A stretch of 35,362 nt of DNA from NCBI RefSeq assembly GCF_009377235.1, contig NZ_VMNX01000084.1, forward strand, positions 1 through 35,362, in the 5' to 3' direction. Numbering within the stretch: position 1 is the first letter of the stretch; each line of letters opens with the position of its first letter. The stretch comes from Streptomyces acidicola (GTDB lineage: Bacteria; Actinomycetota; Actinomycetes; Streptomycetales; Streptomycetaceae). The notes under the pieces were generated by a model. It saw only the letters and a list, made by a program, of their open reading frames with translations, did no database searches and was not told the DNA's origin. Position numbers and translations under genes: made by a program. Of the stretch, positions 17,819 through 25,084 are shown one piece after another.

Positions 17819-19585
17819 TCACGTCGATGCCTCTGCCGCCTTGCCGCAGCCACCAGTACCCCGGCGGGCTCGTGTGCGACCGCGAGGGTTGTCCGTCGCT
17901 CGGCCCGGGCCGTCGCCGACGGGTGGGGTGCCGTCGGCCGACCGCGGTCGGCGCTCACCCAGGGCCCAGGAAGGTCGCCGGGTGGCGCGAACACCGGAGC
18001 CGTCCTCGGATCGTGCCCGGCGTCGGCGCCGCGGGCTGGTCCCGGACGGCCCCGGGGTGCACGCGATGTGGCGAGCCGGTTCCTGTGCGCCGTTCTCGCT
18101 CTTCCGCCCGGTGAAGCCGTCTGCGGGGGCCTCCAGAGCCTCGGCCTCGGTGCGGTTCTTGCGTTCCGCGCGGAGGCAGCGGCGGATGGACTCCGGGTCG
18201 AGGCCTTCGTTGCAGGCCTGGTGGAGGAGGCGGGCGAAAAGGTAGTCGCGGTCGGCGGCGAGGGCCATGGCCAGAGCTTCCCTCGCCTCCAGTTCGTCAC
18301 CGGAGGACCAGGCGACCCAGCCGGCGAGTGTGAGAGGAGCCGCGGCGTGCTCGCCGTAGGCACCGACGCAGCGGCGGGAGAGAGCTCGCCAGAGACGCAG
18401 GGCCGGCCCTGCCTCGTCGTCCTCCATCCACTCGGCCACGCGGTCACGGGTCGAGCGGTCCTGGAGGCCGACAATGAGCGTCGCCACCTCGTCGTGCCCG
18501 AGGAGCTCGTCGTCCCGGAGGTCCGCCTGGAGCGTGCCGGACACATGCGGAGCGGCCGCCAGACGGCCCATCAGGCGGTGTGCCAGCTCAACGGTCTCCT
18601 CGGCCATCGCGGAGCGATCCTCCTCATCCAGGATGCGGGGGACGACCGTCCTGTTCGCGGCGTCGAGTGCCGCCTCCTGCTGCAGGGCGGCCGCCGTCAC
18701 CCAGGGGATGAGCCTGGCCCTCAGCTCCCGCAAGGTGCCCCGCACTTGAAGGCCCGCGTACGTCGCCGCGGCGGCCAGGACCGAGGTACCGGGCAGCCCC
18801 ATCGCCTCGCCCTCGGAGGAACAGCAGCCGTTGCCGGGGCAGCAGTACGACCAGAAACGGCCGTCGGAGATGCACAGAGCCTCGACAACGGGCACATCGA
18901 GCCGGCCGCAGGCCCTGCGCAACAGTTGTGACAGCGGTCGCAGCCGCTCCATCACCTCCCGCGCCGACTCCCCGCCCGACGGGTCCTGACAGAGGAACGC
19001 GACCATGCTCTCCGGCCTGGCACCTCGGCGTTCGCTGCCGGTCACGAGCCCGTGCGCCAACTGCTCGGCCACGGCCAGCCAGTCGTCGGCCTGCGCCGGG
19101 ATGCCGAGGCGCGCCCGTCCGCCGAACCGCCCCCGGCCGTCCCGGTCGTGCAGGGCGACGAGCACGATGCTGTCCTCGGGCCGGTAGCCGAGCAGGTAGG
19201 GCAGGGCATCGGCCAGCTCCGCCGGTGTGCGCAGCGTGACCTGGTGTTCCCCGCACGGACCGGTCGCTGACCGGTGCCCCGCGTACACCCTGGCTTCGTC
19301 ATGTCCGGGCACGGTGGATGCGTCCTCGTGCCTCGCGTGCACGGAAGGTTGCTCGTGGCTCGTGGCCGTCGCGTCCTCCCTGCCCGCCGGGCTCCCCCGC
19401 TCCTCCGACCCGTGCTCAGGCCCCATGCGCGGGGCCAGGTCACGGCCGTCGCCTCCGCCGCTCCCCCGCTGTCCGCCGATGTCGCTGTTGATGTCGCTGT
19501 AGTTGTCGCCTTTGGTGTCGCCGTTGATGTCGCCGTTGATGTCGCCGTTGTCCGAGGTTCCGACTGCTTCGCTGTGGTTCGTCAT
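17819..19585 (-). CDS. DUF4192 domain protein with N-terminal GDIN repeat
   Basis: This is a 588-residue protein of unknown function. The DUF4192 domain starts at about residue 115 (HQVTLRTPAELADALPYLLGYRPEDSIVLVAL) and runs to about residue 480 (AREALAMALAADRDYLFARLL, HQACNEGLDPESIRRCLRAE). The N-terminal 110 residues are low-complexity and begin with about six copies of a GDIN-like tetrapeptide encoded by a 12-bp DNA repeat. The C-terminal 100 residues are arginine- and proline-rich and probably disordered. It is encoded in many Streptomyces genomes, usually as a single gene. The ATG at 19585 has only a weak upstream GAGATGG. Two DnaA boxes lie 41-82 bases upstream. Confidence 0.8.
   Translation of the reverse strand: MTNHSEAVGTSDNGDINGDINGDTKGDNYSDINSDIGGQRGSGGGDGRDLAPRMGPEHGSEERGSPAGREDATATSHEQPSVHARHEDASTVPGHDEARVYAGHRSATGPCGEHQVTLRTPAELADALPYLLGYRPEDSIVLVALHDRDGRGRFGGRARLGIPAQADDWLAVAEQLAHGLVTGSERRGARPESMVAFLCQDPSGGESAREVMERLRPLSQLLRRACGRLDVPVVEALCISDGRFWSYCCPGNGCCSSEGEAMGLPGTSVLAAAATYAGLQVRGTLRELRARLIPWVTAAALQQEAALDAANRTVVPRILDEEDRSAMAEETVELAHRLMGRLAAAPHVSGTLQADLRDDELLGHDEVATLIVGLQDRSTRDRVAEWMEDDEAGPALRLWRALSRRCVGAYGEHAAAPLTLAGWVAWSSGDELEAREALAMALAADRDYLFARLLHQACNEGLDPESIRRCLRAERKNRTEAEALEAPADGFTGRKSENGAQEPARHIACTPGPSGTSPRRRRRARSEDGSGVRATRRPSWALGERRPRSADGTPPVGDGPGRATDNPRGRTRARRGTGGCGKAAEAST
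19478..19549. repeat. Six-copy 12-bp tandem repeat inside the DUF4192 gene
   Basis: Six 12-bp units of the form GATGTCGCCGTT run head to tail (19478-19549). The two units nearest the gene start (19526-19549) are identical, and the others differ by one to four bases. They keep the reading frame and encode a GDIN-type tetrapeptide repeat at the N terminus. Copy number could vary between strains. Confidence 0.9.
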
Positions 19586-20006
19586 GCCGTGACCATCTCG
19601 CGGATTCCAGGGTTCCGCTTTGCCCTGTGGATAAGTCCAACCATGGCCACGTCAGGGGTTGTCCACAGTCCGGCCCCCTCGTTCACGCGATGTCCGTGGC
19701 ACCGGGTTGCACGAAGCCTTGACGCCCTCACCGAGCACCAAGTACATGGCCGGTTCTGTGCACTTGCCACCACACACAGCGCGTCGCACAGACCGGTCAT
19801 CCGGGGCGGAATGCCGTCAACTGGGTGCTGAAATCGAGGAGTTCAGCGTGAGAGGGGTTTGCCTCCATCGAGATGTGGGGGACTATTCCCGCAGCGATCA
19901 CCGCGCGTAGACCCGCGCGACAACCGCTCAGTTGACGCTGTGTTCGCTCCCTGCCACCCGGTACGGAGCGTCTTCCTCCCACACCCCATCCGGAGGTTAT
20001 TCCGTC
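19586..20006. other. Divergent 421-bp spacer between DUF4192 and phospholipase genes
   Basis: No protein gene is supported. The part near the DUF4192 gene holds two DnaA boxes (19626-19667). Near the phospholipase gene there is a TTGACG at 19932-19937 that could be a -35 element, but no clear -10 follows. A CGGAGG ribosome site at 19991-19996 serves the phospholipase. Confidence 0.5.
19626..19667. promoter_or_regulatory. Pair of inverted DnaA boxes
   Basis: TGTGGATAA (19626-19634, reading TTATCCACA on the minus strand) and TTGTCCACA (19659-19667, plus strand) are two full 9-bp DnaA boxes in opposite orientation. They are 24 bases apart. TTGTCCACA is the preferred Streptomyces DnaA box. The pair lies upstream of the DUF4192 gene. 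With only two boxes and no dnaA/dnaN nearby this is not the origin; it may be a DnaA-controlled promoter or a DnaA-binding locus. Confidence 0.6.
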
Positions 20007-20495
20007 ATGCGCAGACGTCTGGCTCTTCCCCTCGCCTCAGCCGTGCTCGCCGTCGCCGCCTCCCTGTTGACCGCCACGTCCGCCTCCGCGGCTCCGGCCG
20101 ACAAGCCGCAGGTCCTCAGCAGTTGGACCCAGGAGTCCGCGAGCAGCTACAACGCGTGGGTCTCGGCCCGGAACAACCAGGGCGCCTGGTCCGCCTACGG
20201 CTTCGACTGGTCCACGGACTACTGCTCGTCCTCGCCCGACAACCCCTTCGGCTTCCCGTTCGCAACCGCCTGCGCGCGCCATGACTTCGGCTACCGCAAC
20301 TACAAGGCGGCCGGCACGTTCAGCGCCAACAAGTCCCGGCTCGACTCGGCCTTCTACGCGGACCTGAAGCGGGTCTGCGCGAACTACTCCGGCGCCACCA
20401 AGACGTCCTGCGACGCCACGGCGTGGACGTACTACCAGGCCGTCAACATCTTCGGCGTGAGCCAGAAGACGGGTGGCGCACAGCCGGTCGGCTGA
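20007..20495 (+). CDS. Secreted phospholipase A2 (prokaryotic type)
   Basis: This is a 162-residue exported phospholipase A2, which hydrolyses the sn-2 ester of glycerophospholipids in a calcium-dependent way. A Sec signal peptide (MRRRLALPLASAVLAVAASL) ends near ATSASAAP, with cleavage at about residue 28-29. The active-site helix reads ATACARHDFGYRN with catalytic His92-Asp93. The preceding DWSTDYCSSSPDNPFG loop is the typical streptomycete calcium-binding region. Four cysteines (two near residues 73 and 89, two in the last helix) fit the two known disulfides. The ATG at 20007 follows CGGAGG at about 10 bases; a longer frame upstream is not favoured. It converges on the deoxysugar operon and shares a terminator with it. 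Confidence 0.93.
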   Translation: MRRRLALPLASAVLAVAASLLTATSASAAPADKPQVLSSWTQESASSYNAWVSARNNQGAWSAYGFDWSTDYCSSSPDNPFGFPFATACARHDFGYRNYKAAGTFSANKSRLDSAFYADLKRVCANYSGATKTSCDATAWTYYQAVNIFGVSQKTGGAQPVG

Positions 20496-20506
20496 CCATG
20501 AAAAAA

Positions 20507-20542
20507 AGCGCGGGTCCCTCGTTCACACGAGGGACCCGCGCT
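20507..20542 (-). terminator. Strong intrinsic terminator of the deoxysugar operon
   Basis: A perfect 15-bp stem (AGCGCGGGTCCCTCG at 20507-20521 with its complement at 20528-20542) encloses a 6-base loop. Six further A residues at 20501-20506 give a U-tract on the minus strand, so it is a classical rho-independent terminator for the operon ending at 20623. The stem also lies 12 bases after the phospholipase stop on the plus strand. Confidence 0.92.
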
Positions 20543-20622
20543 CAGCACTACACGGCGCCAAGTTCCACCATGCCCGCGACACAAATCCGTGCCGCGGGCG
20601 CGGGTGTTCGATCCTGGGGTGT

Positions 20623-21804
20623 TCAGTCCTGGCTGTTCAGGTACGCCTCGACGGCGTCGGCCGCGACGGCCGGACCGTCGACGGAGCGCATGCGCTCCCG
20701 CATGGCCTGCACCCGGTCGGCCACGGACGCGTCGCCCGCCACCTGGGCCACGGCCTCACGCAGGCTCTCCACCGTCACGTCCTCCTTGGCCAGACGGCGG
20801 CCGAGGCCCAGCTCGTCCACGCGCTGGGCGTTGGCCCGCTGCTCGCTCGTCTGGGGCACGACCACCATGGGCACGCCGTTGTACAGCGACTCCATGGTGC
20901 TGTTCATGCCGCCGTGGGTGATGAACAGCCGGGCGTGGCGCAGCACGTCGAGCTGGGGGGCGTAGCGCCGTACGTCGACGTTCGCGGGCAGCGGCCCGAG
21001 GTCGGCGGGGTCGGTGTGCTCGCCGACGGTGATGAGAACGTCCCACTCGGAGTCACCGAAGGCCTCGATGGCCATCGTGAAGAACTCCGACCAGCCCCGG
21101 GCCGAGGTGCCGAGCGAGATCAGCAGCACGGGCCGGTCCTCCGAGGCCGGCTGCCAGGTGCCCTGGTAGGGGCGTTCGGCGATGCAGGGACCGGTGAAGA
21201 CGAACCGCCCGTCGAAGGTCTCGCCCGCGTACTGGAATTCACGCGGGAGGAAGACGATACCGAGCTTCTCGATATTCGAAAGGAAGCCCATCGGGTCGGC
21301 CGGCAGACCGAACTGGGGCAGCACACCGGCGAGCTTCTGCACCGCTTCCATGATCTGCGGGTCGTTCAGCTCCGCCACCGGGAACTTCTCCCGGAGCGAG
21401 AAGTGCTCGTTCGCTCCGAACACCGGAAAGGTGCGGATCAACGGAATGTCGTTCTTCGCGGCGAAGAAACGCGCACCCCACGCCATGAAGTCATGGATGA
21501 TCAGATCCGGCAGGTTCCCCTCGTAGAACGGTGCGACCTGTTCCACGAGGGACGTGCTCTCGTTCAGGCACCGCAGTCCCTCGCCCGCGTTCTCCGCGGC
21601 GGTCAGGGGGGCACGGTAGAAGTCGCCGAAGACCGATTCGTATTTGACGGGTTCGGCACCGGCGGCCTTCACGATGGGGGCGAAATGCTCGGTCGCGGTG
21701 CACGTGACGCGATGGCCCCGCTTCACCAGTTCCTCGACCAGGCCGATCGTGGGATTGACATGGCCTACGGCCGGAAAATTGAAGAAAGCGATATGGCGTT
21801 GCAC
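20623..21804 (-). CDS. Glycosyltransferase, MGT (macrolide/OleD-like) family, GT1
   Basis: This 393-residue GT-B fold enzyme begins QRHIAFFNFPAVGHVNPTIG, the MGT-family N terminus with the catalytic-type histidine in VGHVNP. It ends with the donor-binding motif HGGMNSTMESLYNGVPMVVVP and SEQRANAQRVDELGLG. Members either add UDP-glucose to macrolides for self-resistance (OleD/OleI) or attach deoxysugars to natural products. Both roles are possible here. The GTG at 21804 follows AAGGAGA at 6 bases; the longer frame overlaps the next gene and lacks family similarity. It is the last gene of the operon, 70 bases after the 3-ketoreductase and about 80 bases before the terminator. Confidence 0.88.
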   Translation of the reverse strand: MQRHIAFFNFPAVGHVNPTIGLVEELVKRGHRVTCTATEHFAPIVKAAGAEPVKYESVFGDFYRAPLTAAENAGEGLRCLNESTSLVEQVAPFYEGNLPDLIIHDFMAWGARFFAAKNDIPLIRTFPVFGANEHFSLREKFPVAELNDPQIMEAVQKLAGVLPQFGLPADPMGFLSNIEKLGIVFLPREFQYAGETFDGRFVFTGPCIAERPYQGTWQPASEDRPVLLISLGTSARGWSEFFTMAIEAFGDSEWDVLITVGEHTDPADLGPLPANVDVRRYAPQLDVLRHARLFITHGGMNSTMESLYNGVPMVVVPQTSEQRANAQRVDELGLGRRLAKEDVTVESLREAVAQVAGDASVADRVQAMRERMRSVDGPAVAADAVEAYLNSQD

Positions 21805-21874
21805 GAGTGTCTCCTTCCATGTGCTGCCGGTTGCCCTTCGGCCGGTCGTCGCCGAGGGCCCGGGCAGCGGCCGC

Positions 21875-22861
21875 TCATTCGGTTCCGTTGGGTTCTCCGC
21901 GCGAGGCGGACCGGTATATCTCGTCGAGGAGTTCGGCCTGCCGCAGGGTGGCTCCGGTGTCCGGGAGAGTTCCGGTGCGCACCGCTGCGGCAAAGGCCGC
22001 GACGGTGGCCGCCACCTGGTCGTGCGGTTCGAGCCGGATCTTCTCGACCGTCCCGCCGCGGTTCAGGCCGATCACGGGGACGTGGTCGGCGGGCGGGGTG
22101 AACGCCCGGTCGACGGTGATGCTGCCCTCGCTGCCCCACAGTTCGTACGACGAGCGGTAGGCGTGCTCCATGCCGAAGGTGATCTGGGCCGTGACGGTGC
22201 CGGGTGTGCTCAGCAGTGCGGCGCCGGAGGTCTCGACCTGGCGTCCCGGACCCTGGACGAGGCGGGCACCGACAAGGTCGAGGTCATGGCCGAGGAAGTG
22301 CAGTGCGGCTCGCAGCGGGTAGACCCCGACGTCCGCCAGCGCCCCGCCGCCGAGTTCCGCGTTGTACCTGATGTCACCGTCCGGCAGCGGGGGGATGGTG
22401 AACGCCGCGTGGAACGCACGCAGTTCACCTATCGCACCCTCGGCCACCAGGCGCCGTACCTCCTCGTGCCGGTGGTGATGGACGAACATGACGTTCTCCA
22501 TGAGCACCAGGCCCCGGGTGCGGGCGAGGTCGAGCAGTTCGCCGGTGCGGTGGCGGTCGGTGGTCAGGGGCTTCTCGGCGAGGACGTGCCGGCCCGCGGT
22601 CAGTGCGGCCTCGGTCCACTCGGCGTGCAGGGCCGCGGGCAGCGGCACGTACACGGCCTGGATGTCGTCCTGTTCGAGGAGCTCGGCGTATCCGTGGACG
22701 GGACGGCAACCGAAGCGTTCCGCGACCTGTCGTGCCTTGGCCTCGTCACGGCTGGCCACGGCCGCTATCTCGATGTCGGGGCAGGCCTCGAAGGCGGGAA
22801 GCATACGGCGCACCGCGATGCCCGCGCATCCCATCACGCCCACCCGCAGGGGTCCGGTCAC
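21875..22861 (-). CDS. dTDP-hexose 3-ketoreductase (Gfo/Idh/MocA family; UrdT/LanT/OleW-like)
   Basis: This 328-residue NAD(P)-dependent oxidoreductase has an N-terminal Rossmann fold starting RVGVMGCAGIAVRRMLPAFE. The family EKP motif is at residues 96-98 (HVLAEKPLTT), followed by an alpha/beta substrate domain (ELGGGALADVGVYPLRAALH). In dideoxysugar pathways this family reduces the unstable 3,4-diketo product of the 2,3-dehydratase to a 4-keto-2,6-dideoxy sugar. The 2,3-dehydratase is the adjacent upstream gene and the two overlap by four bases (GTGA), which supports this job. The GTG at 22861 was chosen for that overlap. The 3-hydroxyl stereochemistry cannot be told from sequence. Confidence 0.88.
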   Translation of the reverse strand: MTGPLRVGVMGCAGIAVRRMLPAFEACPDIEIAAVASRDEAKARQVAERFGCRPVHGYAELLEQDDIQAVYVPLPAALHAEWTEAALTAGRHVLAEKPLTTDRHRTGELLDLARTRGLVLMENVMFVHHHRHEEVRRLVAEGAIGELRAFHAAFTIPPLPDGDIRYNAELGGGALADVGVYPLRAALHFLGHDLDLVGARLVQGPGRQVETSGAALLSTPGTVTAQITFGMEHAYRSSYELWGSEGSITVDRAFTPPADHVPVIGLNRGGTVEKIRLEPHDQVAATVAAFAAAVRTGTLPDTGATLRQAELLDEIYRSASRGEPNGTE

Positions 22862-24255
22862 GGGGTCCGCACCGCCGTCGCGTTGAGGCAGGCGAGCATG
22901 GTGCGAGCCTGGACGTTGAGGTAGTGGCCGTGCCGGACCAGGGAGGTCAGCTGCCCGGGGGTGACCCAGGCGTAGCCGGGCGGCGGGTCCAGCGGGGCGT
23001 CGGCCTCGTCCGCCTCGACGACGAGGAAGCGGCTCTCCGCGTTGAGGAAGCGGCCACCCTCCTCGGAGTGCACGACCTCGTAGCGGATGCGGTCCGGGCC
23101 GGCGCGCAGCACCGTGTCGAGGAACCTGGGGCGTTCCGCCTCGGGCAGGTGGGCGTAGTTGTCCGGAGTGCACTGCACGGTCGGTCCCAGTTCGACGGTG
23201 TCGAGGAAGCCGCCCTCGACCCGGGCGTTCACCAGCACATGCGGGACGCCGCCGAACTCGCGGGTGAGGAAGGCGGTGACCCCCAGGCCGACCGGCTCGA
23301 ACAGGGGCTGGGTCCAGCCCGTCACCTCACGGTTTCCCGCCTGCACGGACACGGCCACGACGTTGAAGTAGCGGCCTTCCTCGTGCTCGATGGTGCTGTC
23401 GCCGCGCTTCCAGCCGGGGATGGACTCCAGCGGGACGCGCTCGGCCCGCACACTGTGCCGGGTGCGCTCGCCGGTGATCCACGAGTGCAGTTCGACGTCG
23501 GAGAGCAGCGCGCCGTCCGAGGCGTCCGCGAAGGGCAGGCAGGACAGCACCGTACGGGAGTCCATGTTGACCACGTTGTCCCGGCGCAGCAGTTCGTGGA
23601 TCTGGCCGAGGGTGAGCCAGCAGAAGTCGTCCAGCAACGGCACGTCGCCGACGGCCTCCACGACCATGTTGCGGTTGGACTTGCGGTAGAACCACGAGCC
23701 GTGCTCGGACTGGAGCACGTCCGCGATGACCCGGCCGCGGTTCGGCCCGACGAAGTACTCGATGTACTTGACGTCCGCGCCCTTGTGGGCCTTGGTGTAG
23801 TTGCTGCGGGTCGCCTGGACCGTGGGCGAGAGCTGGAGCAGGTTCGGGTTGCCGGGCTCCATCTTCGCCTGCATCAGGAAGTGCAGCACCCCGTCGAACT
23901 CCTTGACGAGGATGCCGAGGATCCCCACCTCGGGCTGCTTGATGATGGGCTGGTACCACTCGGCGTACGGACCGTCGCCGTACGGTTCGCCGTCCTCGGT
24001 GACGTGCAGTCCCTCGACGGTGAAGAACCGGCCGCTGCGGTGCACCAGGTTCCCGGTGGACTCCTGGAACGACCAGCCGTCCAGCTCGGCGAACGGTATC
24101 CGCTCCACCCGGAAGGTATTGGCCCTGCCCCGTTCGGCCAGCCAGTCGCCGAAGTCCTCGGTGCTCAGGTGCGCACCTTCGGCGGTGGCGGCCGACCGAG
24201 CGATGCGGGCGGGCAGGCTCGTGTTCTCACGCGTCTGGATGATGTGGGACGGCAT
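22858..24255 (-). CDS. dTDP-4-keto-6-deoxyhexose 2,3-dehydratase (UrdS/LanS/OleV-like)
   Basis: This 465-residue enzyme removes the C-2 hydroxyl from dTDP-4-keto-6-deoxyglucose, the committed step to 2-deoxysugars. It has the family's two tandem halves. One contains SPTVQATRSNYTKAHKG and KYIEYFVG; the other contains ELGPTVQCTPDNYAHL. Each half has a similar FRVERIPFAEL/VRAERVPLESIPGW segment. The ATG at 24255 (PSHIIQTRENTSLP) has GGGGAG at 8 bases. A further ATG at 24306 overlaps the upstream gene and has no ribosome site. It is translationally coupled to the 3-ketoreductase, which must trap its product. Confidence 0.92.
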   Translation of the reverse strand: MPSHIIQTRENTSLPARIARSAATAEGAHLSTEDFGDWLAERGRANTFRVERIPFAELDGWSFQESTGNLVHRSGRFFTVEGLHVTEDGEPYGDGPYAEWYQPIIKQPEVGILGILVKEFDGVLHFLMQAKMEPGNPNLLQLSPTVQATRSNYTKAHKGADVKYIEYFVGPNRGRVIADVLQSEHGSWFYRKSNRNMVVEAVGDVPLLDDFCWLTLGQIHELLRRDNVVNMDSRTVLSCLPFADASDGALLSDVELHSWITGERTRHSVRAERVPLESIPGWKRGDSTIEHEEGRYFNVVAVSVQAGNREVTGWTQPLFEPVGLGVTAFLTREFGGVPHVLVNARVEGGFLDTVELGPTVQCTPDNYAHLPEAERPRFLDTVLRAGPDRIRYEVVHSEEGGRFLNAESRFLVVEADEADAPLDPPPGYAWVTPGQLTSLVRHGHYLNVQARTMLACLNATAVRTP

Positions 24256-24298
24256 CGGAGGGACTCCCCGCCTTTCTCGTGATGCGTTCGCGACCGTG

Positions 24299-25042
24299 TC
24301 AGGCATGTTCGGCCGCGAGGAAGTCGTTGAGGACCAGGCGGTAGTAGTCGGGGCCGAAGCCCATGTCCGCCACTTCAGGGACCAGGGCGCGCAGCTTCTC
24401 CGTGGAGATGTCGTACTGGACGCCGGTGTCCACGTACTCCTTGCGCGGCTGAAGTCCCAGCTCGCCGGCGAGATGGTCGGCGATGGCCTCCACCGGGACG
24501 GCGTATCCGGAGGCCACGTTGACCGTGTCGGCCCGCAGACCCGCGGCGACCAGCCGGTCGATGATCGTCACCGCGTCGCTGACCCGGATCAGGTCACGGG
24601 AGGCGCCCCGGTGCATGGTCACCGACCCTTCGCGTACCTGCCGCAGCAGCGTCGGGATCAGCTGGTGGTACCGCCCGTGCGGTCCGACCAGATGCGCCAG
24701 CCGGAGGATGACGTGGTCGACCCCGGTCTCGCGCAGCTGCTCCTCCAGGGCGAGCTTGTGTGCGCCGTAGGGGGTGTAGGGGGTCACCGGGGTGTCCTCC
24801 CTGCCGGGCCCCTCGGCGAATCCGTACATTCCGGTCGCGGCTGTAGAGAAGAACAGCAGTCTCTGTCCGGTGGCCGCGCACTGCTTGGCGACATCGCGCA
24901 GCAGTGCGACCTCCCGCGCGAAGTCCGCGTCGGAGGCGCCGCTCGTCCTGGACTCCCCCGCCGCGAGGGCAACGGTGTCCGGATGCCGGCCGGCCAGCGG
25001 ACGCAGACTCCGCGCCAGGAATCCGGTTCCCACTATCTCCAT
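24299..25042 (-). CDS. dTDP-hexose 4-ketoreductase-like SDR (UrdR/LanR-like)
   Basis: This 247-residue atypical short-chain dehydrogenase is shorter than the usual extended SDRs. It begins MEIVGTGFLARSLRPLAG, a shortened nucleotide-binding motif. It keeps the FFSTAATGMYG strand with the catalytic Ser/Thr, the YGAHKLALE YxxxK pair, and RLAHLVGPHGRYHQLIP. This form resembles the 4-ketoreductases encoded beside 2,3-dehydratases in angucycline clusters, which finish D-olivose or D-amicetose. The ATG at 25042 lies about 40 bases after the 3-dehydratase stop. The final 4-hydroxyl configuration cannot be deduced here. Confidence 0.78.
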   Translation of the reverse strand: MEIVGTGFLARSLRPLAGRHPDTVALAAGESRTSGASDADFAREVALLRDVAKQCAATGQRLLFFSTAATGMYGFAEGPGREDTPVTPYTPYGAHKLALEEQLRETGVDHVILRLAHLVGPHGRYHQLIPTLLRQVREGSVTMHRGASRDLIRVSDAVTIIDRLVAAGLRADTVNVASGYAVPVEAIADHLAGELGLQPRKEYVDTGVQYDISTEKLRALVPEVADMGFGPDYYRLVLNDFLAAEHA

Positions 25043-25084
25043 CGTCGTCGTCCTGATCTCTGAGTGGGAGGCGGTCCGTCGGGC

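Noticed and set aside
19478..19549. 12-bp repeat as a CRISPR array
   Set aside because: Units are contiguous with no spacers, lie inside a coding frame, and no cas genes are present.
19626..19667. DnaA boxes as a replication origin
   Set aside because: Only two boxes, no dnaA, dnaN or long non-coding region; Streptomyces oriC has many boxes next to dnaA.
20581..20630. Possible tRNA T-loop (GTTCGATCC) after the phospholipase gene
   Set aside because: No acceptor, D or anticodon stems could be folded around it.
22862..23173. N-terminal extension of the 3-ketoreductase to 23173
   Set aside because: The extra 104 codons lie inside the 2,3-dehydratase gene and read as low-complexity; the GTG at 22861 with GTGA overlap gives a complete Rossmann start.
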